Origin: Emmonsiellopsis sp. PD_33
Taxonomy: Eukaryota > Ascomycota > Eurotiomycetes > Onygenales > Ajellomycetaceae
Length of the DNA: 64,000 bases
Assembly: GCA_032988165.1 (NCBI GenBank)
Contig: JANTQF010000118.1
Location: 1-64,000, forward strand
Direction: 5' to 3'
The notes under the pieces were generated by a model. That model was not told where the DNA came from. It did not search any database and saw only the letters and a program-made list of their open reading frames with translations. The translations under genes were made by a program, and so were the position numbers. This document shows, one piece after another, positions 46,173 to 57,981 of this stretch (positions are counted from its first letter, which is position 1; every line of letters starts with the position of its first letter).

Positions 46173-49100
46173 ATGACGAGCCTCTCTCGAGAACGTCGTC
46201 AGTCGGTTGGTGCCCCAATATCGGACCTCAAAGGTCCCATAGGGCCTGGATTCAGTCGCCCAAAGCACAAAAGGACCTTCACCGGACTTGGCGCAAAAGA
46301 TATCAAGATTGCTGAAGCAAGCATTCCGGAACCACAACGAGAAGCGTGCGTAGTTCCTATCTTCATTTGACCCCTAGCGTTGGTGGATTATTCCGCTACC
46401 GTCTGATGAACGTTTATATAAAAGCTAATGATGATGCTTGAGTGTTTAGCTGGCGCAAATTTGTACAGACTACCTCCCATTTTTATTTCTACGAAGTTTC
46501 TGACCATTATTTTTGTGACAGTCTGCAAAAGAGTTCAAGACAAAAGAGGAATTCGAGGTATGGCTCTGGTGTTATCCATATCAATCCACTGAAACCTCAG
46601 TATTTTGACCCCGTAACTAATAATCTGTGCAGAAAGAGGTTATTCGCCACGTTGAGACGACGCTTGCACGCTCCATGTTCAATTGTGATGAACTGTATGT
46701 GACTGGATTCTTGAAATCCTGTATTTTAAACGCAGGAGAACCTACTAACGATACTGTTAGAGCGGCTTATTCAGGCACTGCTCTGGCATTCCGAGATCGA
46801 CTTGTGATCGAATGGAACAAAACCCAACAGCGTCATACATTCGCTGATCAAAAACGAATATACTGTACGGCTCCACATCAATGTACATATTTTACAAAAG
46901 CTTCGTTGCTCACTAATATCTAGACCTCTCCCTCGAATTCTTGATGGGCCGGGCGCTGGATAATGCCATGTTGAATGTGGGTTTGAAAGATGTTGCAAGA
47001 GGTGATTAGATCCCGACCGAATCTCCTTTTCTCGCCGCTAATCAAACTACAACAGACGGACTTGGCGACCTGGGTTTCCGTATTGAGGACGTCATTAACC
47101 AGGAGCATGATGCTGCACTAGGAAATGGCGGCTTAGGACGTCTCGCAGCCTGTTTTCTTGACAGTATGGCTTCTCTCAACTACCCAGCTTGGGGATATGG
47201 GTTGCGTTATCGATATGGTATATTCAAGCAAGAAATCATCGACGGATACCAGATTGAGATTCCGGATTATTGGTTAGATTTTAACCCCTGGGAGTTTCCA
47301 CGTTACGATATTACCGTCGACATCCAATTCTATGGCTGGGTAAGAAAGTACCAGGATGAAAGCGGCAGGACCATCCATTCATGGCAGGATGGAGATATTG
47401 TTCAAGCAGTTGCCTACGACGTACCGATTCCTGGTTATGACACTCCTACGACCAACAATCTTCGTCTTTGGTCAAGCAAGGCCGCCAGCGGAGAGTTTGA
47501 TTTCCAAAAGTTCAACGCAGGGGACTACGAGAGCGCTGTGGCCGACCAACAACGCGCAGAAACTATCTCAGCTGTACTTTACCCCAATGACAACCTCGAC
47601 CGAGGAAAGGAACTGCGTTTGAAACAACAATATTTCTGGTGTGCTGCTTCCCTCTACGATATTATTCGGAGATTCAAGAAGACAAAGAGGGAATGGTCTG
47701 AATTTCCTGATCAAATCGCAATCCAGCTGAACGATACGCACCCAACACTTGCAATAGTGGAGCTACAGCGTATTCTGATCGATCAGGAGGGCTTAGAGTG
47801 GGACGAAGCGTGGGACATCGTGTCGCATACATTTGGATATACAAACCACACTGTTTTACCCGAAGCCTTGGAGAAGTGGTCCGTCCCTTTGATCCAGAAC
47901 CTTCTTCCTAGGCATATGCAAATCATCTACGATATCAATTTGATGTTCCTACAGGGGGTGGAGCGGAAATTTCCCAAGGACCGTGATATATTGACCCGTG
48001 TATCGATCATCGAAGAATCCCAGCCAAAAATGGTCCGTATGGCTCATTTGGCTATCATCGGCTCTCACAAGGTCAACGGGGTGGCCGAGTTACACTCGGA
48101 CCTTATCAGGACGACGATTTTCAAGGATTTTGTTGAAATATACGGACCAGACAAATTCACCAACGTCACCAATGGCATCACCCCCAGGCGATGGCTACAC
48201 CAAGCCAACCCACGGTTGTCTAATCTCATTGCATCGAAACTAGGGGGCTTCGGGTTCCTCAAGGATCTCACCTTGCTTGACCAGCTTGAAGCGTACATCG
48301 ATGACAAAGCATTCAAATCAGAGTGGGCAGAGATCAAACAAGCTAACAAGGCCAGACTTGCAAAACATATTCTGGATACCACTGGAGTTCGTGTGGACCC
48401 AGGTGCACTTTTCGATATCCAGGTCAAACGCATTCACGAGTACAAGCGCCAGCAGTTGAATATATTCGGAGTGATCCATCGATATCTCAAAATAAAAGCG
48501 ATGAGCCCGGAAGAGCGATCGAAGGTCGTTCCCCGCGTGTCCATATTTGGCGGCAAGGCTGCACCCGGATACTGGATGGCTAAAACAATTATTCACCTCA
48601 TCAATAAGGTGGGATCAGTGGTAAACAATGACCCGGATATTAAAGACCTCCTCAAAGTGATCTTTGTGGAGGATTACAATGTCAGCAAGGCAGAAATCAT
48701 TTGTCCAGCCTCCGATATCAGCGAGCACATCTCCACCGCTGGTACCGAGGCTAGCGGGACAAGTAATATGAAGTTTGTCCTCAACGGAGGCCTTATCATT
48801 GGCACATGCGACGGGGCGAACGTAAGTCTTATCGATTAACTTTTGTTAGCTATTATACTGACATATCCTAGATCGAAATCACGCGCGAGATTGGAGAACA
48901 AAATATCTTCCTTTTTGGAACCCTTGCCGAAGATGTTGAGGACCTTCGTCACGCCCATGTTTATGACAAAGAAACCATGGCTATGGATAGTGACCTATCT
49001 GCTGTTTTTGATAGCATTCGAGCGGGCAGCTTTGGCGATGCGGGAGGATTTTCGGCGTTGATCTCCGCAATCACTGATCACGGCGATTACTACCTCGTCT

Positions 49101-49285
49101 CAGATGACTTCCACGCCTACATCACCACGCAGGACATGGTTGACGAAGCCTATCGAGACAAGGACGGGTGGTTGGAAAAGAGCATTCTAAGTGTTGCAAG
49201 GATGGGATTTTTCTCGACGGACAGGGTAATTGGGGAGTACGCTGATAGCATCTGGAACGTGGAGCCAGTCGATACTAGGGGGTAG
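46173..49285 (+). CDS. gph1: Glycogen phosphorylase
   Basis: Cytosolic PLP enzyme that releases glucose-1-phosphate from glycogen. Eight exons: 46,173-46,345; 46,450-46,462; 46,522-46,557; 46,633-46,694; 46,761-46,864; 46,924-47,001; 47,056-48,821; 48,872-49,285. Phases join to 881 residues, the normal size for fungal phosphorylases. Ser/Arg-rich N-terminus (RERRQSVGAP), where yeast-type enzymes are phosphorylated. Core motifs are LEFLMGRALDNAMLNVG, EQEHDAALGNGGLGRLA-like, YPAWGYGLRYRYGIFKQ, NDTHPTLAIVELQRIL, RIHEYKRQQLN and TEASGTSNMKFVLNGG. The PLP-binding Lys is residue 728. Exon 2 is only 13 nt. Its neighbour is the sugar transporter, on the same strand. Confidence 0.95.
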
Positions 49286-49505
49286 GGTGGTACTGGGGAC
49301 GAAGAGTTTTTGGATGAATATTCTTATCCACAGGGTATTATTATCTAACGTTTCCTTGTTTGGTTCTTTCTTGTCCTTTTTTTAAAGCATTGGATGCGTC
49401 AAGTTTGATAACAAAGGTGCAAACAATCTGGAACTCCTCCTATTCAATCAGTACCCTACCATTATGATATCACAGCACAAATTAAACATCTTTTCATTAT
49501 AATAC

Positions 49506-49970
49506 CTATGATACAAAACTCTCACACACCCCCTTCGGCCACCGTAGCAACCTCCTCATCGTATCATCATCCATATCTACCCCTCCCCCTCCCCCTCCCC
49601 CCTCCCTCTTCTCCAAATACATACATATCGCCCGACACTCCAACCTCGACCGTGCCTCCACCCACCACCGCCGCCGCTCGCATTCGAGGATTTTCGCATA
49701 CCAGTACGCGAGCAGGAGGAGGGCTAGCGGGTCTTTGAGTTGTAGGAGGTGTTTGTAGGCCGGGTCGAGGCGGGTGATGAAGGTTATGAATTTGGGGATT
49801 GCGGGGGGGTTTGGGGTTTGGGGGGTTGATGTTGGTGATGTGGTGGTGGTGGTGGTGGTGGTGAAGAGGGCGAGGAGGACGGAGGCGGCGGTTGAGTAAG
49901 GGTTTTTGGGTTTGGTGGGTTTGGTGGGTTGGGGATGTAGTGACGATGTCGATGTCGATGTCGATGTCCC

Positions 49971-50002
<32 letters not shown>

Positions 50003-51560
50003 CCGTATATCCCATCGCTAGATTATAAATCTCCACAACCTCCGCGGGAACACCCTGCAACCCACCAACCACAACCCTAACCCCCATCCACCCCTCCTCC
50101 TCTTTCTTCCGCTCCTCCTCCCCCTCCTCCTCCGCGTGGTGTCTATAAACCTCCCCCAACTCCCGCCACACACTATCCGCCCTCTCCGGCTCCGTCATCC
50201 GCCACACCTCCCTCTTCCCATCGCTAATCCTCAGCCAGTCCAGATCCGTCGGCGATGTCGGCTTGAGCGGCCATGCCCTCTCGGGGGTGCGGGCTTCGAT
50301 AAAGGAGAAACTGATGGCGCCGAGGAGCATGGCGCAGGCCCAGATTGCGTCGCGCTCGGAGGGGTGGAGGGTTGTTGTTGTTGTTGCTGTTGGGTGGTGA
50401 GGTGGGTGGGTGTGTAGGAGGATGCTGTTGAAGAGGGTTGTGGCGGCGTACCAGTGGAAGGCTTCGGTGGGGGATTGTTTGTTTGTGGATGGGGATGGGG
50501 ATGGGGAGGTGGATGGGGATGTGGTGGGGGGGGCGAGGAAGCGGTCGTGCATGAGGGTGAGGGTTAGGACCATGTGGAGGAGGAAGGGATGCTGGGTGGC
50601 GCTGTTAGTTTGTGTTTCTTAAAAAGAAAAAGAAGAAAAAATTGATTGCATGCGCTTGAGGATAGGATAGGATAGGATAAGGGGAGGGGGAGGGAAGGGT
50701 GGTTTTGATCGTGGAGATTGATAAAGGGGCGCACAATACATATCCCTCCCTCTTTCGTAAACGCCTATAAAAGGCGGAAGGAGATTGTAGATAGACAAAA
50801 CTTATACAAAACAACTCTACCTACCTGAAACGCCAACTTAATAACCTGATCCCGATACGTATCAACCGTCCTCGCCGTACCGATAGACTCTATCGTCCTC
50901 GTCTGGAACCGTCTTAGCAGTTCCAAATCGTACTCTTGAACCTGATACCGATACCCGTTCTGATACGCGGGTATCGTCGAAACCGATATCGATCTCGCTT
51001 GGCCAACGTTAATCATGCTTAGGATCGTTTGGTTTAGGGATATTGGTTTTGGGAGTGGGAGAGTTAGTGTTGGTGAGGGTGAGGGTGAGGGTGATGGCGA
51101 GGGCGACGATGGCGAAGAAGAAGTTGGGGATGAGGAGGAGGAGGATGATGATAATGACGATGGCGGCGTCAAAAGCTGCATAACACCAACATTGAACGAA
51201 GACCCATATCCTCCCGATAACGATAATGGCTGCAAGTCCGCCGCTTTGGGATCATAGTTGCAAGAGACGCCGAAGACGGCGCATTTTTTACACCCCGGTT
51301 TGCTTTCGTCGCACTGTATTTGCGATTGTGATATTGTTAGCAAAATATGTTGCTTCAAACTCTTAACTAGAAACTGGACCATCGTAAGGGACAGGTACAG
51401 AGACAGAGAGAGAGGGGGGGGTAAGTATCTCTCCCACCTTAACTCTCCGAATCTTACAATTCCCACAACCCTTCCGGGACTTCCTATGCGCCCTCCGTTT
51501 GCGCAGCACGCCACTCGCATTCGCGGGCGGGGAAGGCCGCACAGCGACGAGGGGCGTCAT
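49506..51560 (-). CDS. Zn(II)2Cys6 transcription factor (sterol-uptake-control/Upc2-like subgroup)
   Basis: Nuclear DNA-binding regulator. Three exons on the minus strand: 51,560-51,438; 51,313-50,825; 50,591-49,506; joined length 565 residues. The binuclear zinc cluster spans the first intron: GCGNCKIRRVK then CDESKPGCKKCAVF, with Cys at 32, 35, 42, 49, 52 and 59 (C-x2-C-x6-C-x6-C-x2-C-x6-C). The run HRKSRKGC before it and LAFQ|HPFLLHMVL after intron 2 resemble Upc2-like regulators. Long Ser/Pro and Ser/Thr runs and a poly-Gly run make it unusual. Intron 2 is 233 bp, using the acceptor that keeps frame. An upstream ATG at 51,593 would add 11 residues. Divergent from the oxidoreductase at 52,933. 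Confidence 0.8.
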
Positions 51561-52932
51561 TTTTTGACTGCAATTATCGCAAAGTATATTCAACTTGACT
51601 TGAAATTGATTGCGAATCAGGCTGTACGCACTGCGCTGCCAATCCGTCCGGAGATAAGTTTAACGACGTAGTTTATATTGCAGAGCGGTCAAGGCTACCA
51701 CAAACCAGTAGGTGGCTTGAAAGGCAGGCCAGACAGGCCTGACAGGTGGGCGGGTTAGGTAGGTCGAGCTGGTATCTCCGAGATTCTTGCTGTCCGCATA
51801 TGTCATAGACCTGCCTCATAGAATGAGGAGAGAGACCGGGCATGCGGGCCCAAGGTGATTGACGGCTGAATAACGATTGATATCCCGCATTCGGCGCCGG
51901 TGATTGGGCGGGGGAATTGGAGATGGAGCCAGCGGCGTTGCGAGGCGCGAATTATCTATGGATGTGTCAGTGGGATTATGCTTAGTGTTGAAGCTTGAGG
52001 GAGGGGGGATATCTCACGGCTGTCCTGATCCTGATGTCAATGGAGTAAGTTAACCTTGAGCTGGGGAGGAGGAGGTGAGGTCGCTCTTCAATAAATACGA
52101 AAGCGGGCACGGCGGGCAGTCGGTGATCAGGGATGTTCAATCAAGCCCTGATTAGCTATTTTAGCTCCCCAGTTAGTGAGTTAGATCACTAATTCCAACC
52201 CTAACCCAGCTTCGTATTCAAGTCCAGCCCGCTATTATTGTTAATATTAGCTTGGTTAACTCGTTAAACAATCCTGCTGCCGGGAGGCTAACCCCCTTTC
52301 GTATTTTATATTTCCCATCCATGCAGAGCTCTATCAAAAAAACAAAAATCCGAACCACGGAACCACGGAAGATCGGAGAACATTTAGTTAAATAATGCGA
52401 AGAGTGAACGGAGAGTTTTCTCTTTCTCTTTCCCTTTCCCTTCCCCCCCTGTCGTGGTTATTTATCTCCGAGAACTCGGTGTTTAGAGCGTTGGAAGTTC
52501 CACTCTGTGGGTACGTACAGGAGGTAGGTGTGTAGCTAACTATGGATTTATTAAAATCCTGACCTATCCCTGGGTGGATAGTGGGGGGTGTGTGTACGAG
52601 AGGTGGTTAGAGCGAGGAGGGAATGCTTATCTATCTGGTTCGGTTCTGTTTGGAAGAGAGAGAGAGAGGGAATGGAGGGATGGGATGGGAGGGGTATAAA
52701 GGGGGGTCATTGACCCCGTTGGAAGATGAGGGAGGACTGATATTTGCGTCTCCATTCCATTCGAATTTTCGCTTTCGTTCTCATATATTTTCTTGCCTGT
52801 GCGTTTCTTGTTCTTGTTCGAGGATTTAAACCATCAAATCAGAAAAGATTCGCTTTTCCTCTCTCACTTCTACCCCCTCACCATCCATTCATAAGAACAC
52901 ATACAACCACACCCACACCCACAACCGCAACA
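51561..52932. promoter_or_regulatory. Divergent promoter between regulator and oxidoreductase
   Basis: 1.37 kb shared upstream region. A TATAAA box at 52,695-52,700 lies 238 bp before the oxidoreductase ATG. A CT-rich run (52,420-52,450) and repeated CCACGG motifs (52,354-52,369) are visible. The shared region makes it possible that the regulator controls the neighbouring gene; no operator was identified. Confidence 0.5.
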
Positions 52933-54063
52933 ATGACCACCCCCCTCCCCCCAACCATGCGCGCCATCGTCCGCACCTCCCTCTCCACCCGCCCAACCGC
53001 CGAGGAAGTCCCAACCCCCCAACCCACCCCCGGCAGCGCCGTCGTCCAAGTAATCCACTCCACCATCCACGCAAACCTCGCCCGCACCTTCGACAACGAG
53101 ATCCCCTTCTTCACGCACCCCCTCCCACACATCCCCGGCGGCCGCGCACTAGGCCGCATCGCCGCCACCGGGCCCGACGCCACCATCCTGCAACCAGGCC
53201 AACTAGTGCTCGTCGAGCCATTCATCCGCGCCCGCGACGACCCAAACGTCCAGATCCTCTTCGGCAACCATGACGGGCCAACCGAGCTGAGCAAGAAGTT
53301 CACCGCGGACAATTGGCGCGACGGGACGTTGGCGGAGTACGTGCGTGCGCCGTTGGAGAATTGCGCGCCGCTGGATGAGAAGGTTCTTTGCGGGGCGTTG
53401 GGGTACGAGTTGACGGATCTGGTGGGGTTGGAGGGCGGCTTCGTGGCCTATGGCGGGTTGCGCAGTGTTGGGTTGAGTGCGGGTGAGACGGTGATTGTGG
53501 CGCCGGCGACGGGCGCGTTTAGTGGGGCCGCGGTGGATGTGGCTGTGGCGATGGGGGCGAATGTTGTTGCTTGTGGACGGAATGAGGTTGCGCTGGCGAA
53601 GTTGGTCCAGGTGCATGGTGCCGATAGGGTCAAGACGGTGGTGTTGAGGGGGGATGTGGAGGCGGATCATAAGGCGATGGTGGATGCGTATGGAAGGGAG
53701 GCCGATGTGTTTTTTGATATTTCCCCGCCGCAGGCGGAGAAGTCGACGCATGTGCGCAGTGGGTTTTTGTCCGTGAGGCAGTACGGGCGTGCGGTGTTGA
53801 TGGGGGTTATTAACGCCGATATCGCGATCCCGTATAGTGTGTCTGTGTGGAAGAACCTGACGATTAGGGGACAGTATATGTATGAGAGGGCCGATGTGAC
53901 GAATCTGATTAAGATGGCGGAGTCAGGGCTGTTGAAGTTTGGGACGAGGGCTGGGGGGGTGGTGGCGGGGCAGTTTAGGATAGACGATTTTGAGGAGGCG
54001 ATCAAGTGTGCGTACGAGCATCAGGCAGCGGGACATACTACGCTTCTTACGCCGGGATTGTGA
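52933..54063 (+). CDS. MDR-superfamily (alcohol dehydrogenase/quinone reductase-like) oxidoreductase
   Basis: Single exon, 376 residues from MTTPLPPTMRAIVRTS. The N-terminal GroES-like half has GQLVLVEPF. The NAD(P)-binding half has PATGAFSGAAVDVAVAMGANV (split here as PATGAFSG and AAVDVAVAMGANV), the usual MDR nucleotide-binding turn. At the place where zinc alcohol dehydrogenases have GHE it reads HIPGGRALGRIAATG, and the structural four-Cys cluster is missing, so it appears to be a zinc-free member. Substrate unknown. The frame is open further upstream (from 52,744), but that part encodes leader-like sequence. The ATG at 52,933 (CAACAATGAC) has a good fungal context. Confidence 0.85.
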   Translation: MTTPLPPTMRAIVRTSLSTRPTAEEVPTPQPTPGSAVVQVIHSTIHANLARTFDNEIPFFTHPLPHIPGGRALGRIAATGPDATILQPGQLVLVEPFIRARDDPNVQILFGNHDGPTELSKKFTADNWRDGTLAEYVRAPLENCAPLDEKVLCGALGYELTDLVGLEGGFVAYGGLRSVGLSAGETVIVAPATGAFSGAAVDVAVAMGANVVACGRNEVALAKLVQVHGADRVKTVVLRGDVEADHKAMVDAYGREADVFFDISPPQAEKSTHVRSGFLSVRQYGRAVLMGVINADIAIPYSVSVWKNLTIRGQYMYERADVTNLIKMAESGLLKFGTRAGGVVAGQFRIDDFEEAIKCAYEHQAAGHTTLLTPGL

Positions 54064-54582
54064 TGTGTATGTGGCACTATGGTGGTGATGTATCTATGAG
54101 TCTAGAAGGTTGATATTGTTAGGTAGTCTTCATTAGTTAGGGGGGTTTCAATTACGTACCTTTTCTATATGCATGCACTCCAAGTCCCCCTGGATAACAT
54201 AGAAACAGCTATCAAGACAAGAAATAGCAAACAAGACAGAACCAAAAGAGATATATGACAAGATGGATGGACCACAAAAAAATAAAAAAAAGCAACGGAA
54301 TAAATTGCAAACATGCTCTTCTTCAAGTTTATGTTACAATAAGGGGTAAAAAAGTAAGGAACAGCTCCTCTCATTGGTATTTAACATCCAAAAAAGGTGA
54401 GAGAAAATCATAAACCACGAAACCAAAAATATGCAATGTAAATAGAAAGCAGGGGGGGGGGGGGGGGTAAGTAGGAGTTTGCTTGAGTCGCATCAGGAGG
54501 GCGGGTTGGGTATATACGTGACCTGATAAAACCAAAAAAAGGGAAAGAAGGGGATATCATGTCAAAAGAAATGAACCCCCAT
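54064..54582. other. Convergent 3' region with a poly-G run
   Basis: Between the stops of the oxidoreductase and the ABC transporter. Holds A-rich stretches (54,275-54,300) and a run of about 16 G at 54,452-54,467. No gene seen. Confidence 0.5.
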
Positions 54583-56925
54583 TCACGCAGCCGTAAGCTC
54601 CTCCAACCTCCTCTCCAGCTCCGGCACAGCCCTAAGCTGCAAATCGATCTCCTCCTTCTCATCCTCCAGCCGTAACCTCTTCTCCCAATCCAGGCCCGTA
54701 AAAATATAGCCCCCCTGCCCATCAAACTGCAAAATCACCTTATGGTACTGCCACAGACTCCGCCGATGCGACACCGTCATCAGCGTGACCCCGAGCTTCT
54801 TCGCAGTCTCATACATCACCTTTTCAATCTCCAGCGTGACGGAGGACGTGCACTCGTCCAGGATCGCGTATTTGGGCTTATGGTAGAAGAGGCGCGCCAT
54901 GGCGATGCGCTGCTGCAGACCGCCCGAGAGCACGTCGCGCCATTCCTCCTCGGCATCCCACCCGCCGGGTCGGTCGACGATGGACGCGATCTCGACGACG
55001 GAGAGGATCTCGTACAGATCGTCGTCTGTGACGCCCTTGGCGCGCATCTCGCGCAGGCCGTCTGGGTAAATGACCTGTTGCCGCAATGTGCCGCGGGAGA
55101 GGTACGGGCGTTGCGGAATGTAAAATATATCCTCAAACGAGGGTTTCTTGACGGTGCCGCCGTAGACGGGCCATAGTCCGCCGAGAATGCGGAAGAGGGA
55201 CGATTTGCCGCACCCGTTCGGTCCGACGATGAGCAGGTGGTCGCCTGGGTGGACGGCGAAGGAGAGTTTCTGGACCAGCACGTCGCCGTTCGGGGAGACG
55301 ATGGGGACGTCAGTGAATTCGATGTAGGGGCTTTCGGTAATTGTGCCGCGGCCGCTAAGGACGGCGGCGTTGGAGTCTGTCGAGGCTGATGAGACGAGTT
55401 TCTTTTCAAAGTGGCCGGCGGCCACGTCGTCCATCACGTCGAGTAGGGAAGAGACGCGCGCGGTGTGTCCCGCTAGTTGGGAGATTTCTTTGTAGGAGAA
55501 CATGACACGGCCGAATGCGTCGGAGGAGGAGAGGAGCATACGTCTGTTTGTGACGAAGCCTGGGGAAGGTTAGCATGTCGGTTCATAAGCATAGAGGAAA
55601 CCAGATTGGACTCACTCTCCGTCCGATCCCCCATCGTCGACGCAATCTGTCCCGGGATCTTGAAAAACACAGGTACACTGCACAGCACCAACCCCAGCGC
55701 ACCCCAGAAGTACTTAATCACGAAATCCTCCATGAACCCATAATACAGCCTCCGTCTCAGGATCCGATTCACGTGCTTAATCAGGGTGAAGTATCCCTTG
55801 TCCAACGTATCCTTCTCCGCCGCATGGCCGCGATACATCGCAATCTCCTCACTATAATCGATAAGTCTAGTATGCTGGAAGCGGAACTCGCCTTCTAATC
55901 TCGCCTCGTCCGCGACGTATTTGCCAAATGGCGGAGTCAGGACGCGCATTACATTCGCCGATAGCTGGACGAGGAGGGACATGATGAAGAGTCCCTCGCC
56001 GCCGACGCTCTTGGAAAGGGAGTAGTTGTAGATTGCCATGTCGAGGATGGGCTTTGCAAGGTTGGAATACAGCTCTGCGAGGCTCTTGGAAAAGCGGGAT
56101 ATGTCGACCGTTATGAGCTGATCGGGGTTCTTGATCCGGTCATCGAGGGCGGAGAGGGTGTAGAACGACATGTTGGACAGGTAGTGGTCGTGGACATGCT
56201 CCGTTAGACGTTTCCGATACTGGAGGGCTAATTGGCATTGGTGGTATGAAAGCTATCACCCAGCAAAAATACGTTAGCCACATAAACTCCTCCAATTCCG
56301 TTCCCGAGCAAAAAGAAAACGAGAAGAACAACCATACCATCGAATTCGTAAAAGTCGCCGGCACCGCCACCGCCATCCACCACGCAAGACTGAGCAAGAA
56401 CTCCCTCCCCTTCCCCCTAACCAAACTACTAACCAGCTTCCCATCCAACTCCGCCACATAAACACTCAACAGCGTCCTCAGCACCAGAAACACAGAATGC
56501 GACACAAGCAGCCGCAGCTCCTTGCTCTTCCATCCCGGAATGATAATCTTCAGCAGCCGGAGCAAATTTTTGACGAATTCCCAGTTCAATTCGACCTTTT
56601 TGCGCGGGAGTTCGCCCGCACCAACACCACCACCTGCCCCATTATTATTATTATTATCATTACTATCCCCGCTCCCATTCCCAGTCCCATTAATCTTACT
56701 CGTCCCCGGCCTCCCTCTTATCTCCGCGATGCGCTGCGAAGCGGCCTTTTGCTCAGCAACGGCGTTGTGGATGCGTTTCAGCACGGTGAGGAAGAGGGTG
56801 AGGTAGACGCCGCGGGAGATGAGTTTGCGGTTGTTGAGGTAGTGGGTTGTTAGGGAGGAAAAGAGGGATTTTAGAGAGCGGTTTCCGGGGAGGAAGGGGA
56901 GGGCGAGTTTGGATTGGGCCGCCAT
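54583..56925 (-). CDS. Peroxisomal ABCD-type half-transporter for fatty acids / acyl-CoA
   Basis: Half-size ABC transporter of the ALDP/Pxa family, which brings long-chain fatty acyl groups into peroxisomes. Three exons (minus): 56,925-56,338; 56,252-55,616; 55,559-54,583; phases join to 733 residues. The N-terminus is basic, followed by an Asn/Gly-rich linker and the transmembrane part. The family motif NPDQLITVDISRF..YSNLAKPILD is present (the EAA-like region in peroxisomal half-transporters). The nucleotide-binding domain has GPNGCGKSS (521-529), LSGGLQQR (619-626), YAILDECTSS (about 638-647) and VSHRRSLWQYH. The C-terminus is acidic and coiled-coil-like. I cannot decide between the Pxa1 and Pxa2 orthologues. 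Introns are 85 and 56 bp. Confidence 0.9.
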
Positions 56926-57981
56926 TGTTTTCGAAATTCAAGCTCGGGATTGAGTTTCGGCGTGAGGGAGGGTTGGAGCGCGGGGAGCGTTGTAGGATCA
57001 AGTAAGGGGCCGGAGGTCTGGTGGGCTCAATCAGCCCTTTTGGCTGAATGGGATATAAAACCCGTATACCTGTCTGTTCCGTTTGTATAGAGCGGCGGGG
57101 ATATCGGATCGGAAACGCACGTTTTCGCGCAAGGGTAAATAAATAAAAATCGGATAAAGAAGTCGTTACTTCCCTTTCACGTGGGGCAATCGAATAAGCA
57201 GGAACCCGATCGATCGGAATTTCTCTTTTCTCTTCTTTATATGTGGTCTATATTATAATCAAGGGAGAGGTCAAAGAAGGAGAAATAGAAGCGCGACAAC
57301 AGGCCATGCCCATGGCGTTGCTGTGCTGTCATTGACGGAGGAACATGTAATGTAATGTAAGACCCTGTGCGAATTCTAAGATAAGATGGAGGACAAAGAG
57401 ATAAAGTAATTAAGAGATTAGAGCTATAATTAACAGAAGACCGGAGAAGAGGAAGAGAAGACGAGGTTGAAGTTGAAGATGAAGATGAAGTTGACGTTGG
57501 GGATGAGGTTGATCGGCGGAAAGTCACAAGGTTGATCCGGCCCGACCGGGGTTTTGGCATGTGAAAAATGGGCTGGGGAAACCGGGGGATTACGTCAGCG
57601 GCATTTCCCCAGATCAGCGCATGGATTGATATTGATAGTGCGGAGTATAGGATAGGGGGCCCAGGCGAGAAGTTTTAATGAGAAAACTCTTGCTGGCCAT
57701 TTAGCAAGAATGGAGGTCCCTAATTTCCAATTATTGCTAAAAGACCACTATGAATTTCTCCGGCTACAGATTTGAGCGCTACATAGCCGTCTTCTATTTT
57801 TACTACTTTTGCTGCTCGCAGCAGGGCGGGGCGGGGCGGAAAAATACCCGAGACATGAGATCAGAATTATGAAAGAGGACTAAATAAGCTGTCATTTGCC
57901 CAGTTTAAAATGCACGTGTAATGGGACAGATAGGAACCATTGGACTTTATTCTTGGAAAAAATCCCGGGAAATTCGGTTTT
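56926..57981. other. Intergenic region upstream of the ABC transporter
   Basis: 1.06 kb between the ABC transporter start and the 3' end of the broken glucanosyltransferase. A minus-strand frame at 57,237-57,560 encodes Ser/Thr repeats from a GAAGTTGAAGAT-type tract and has no domain. No RNA gene seen. Confidence 0.45.
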
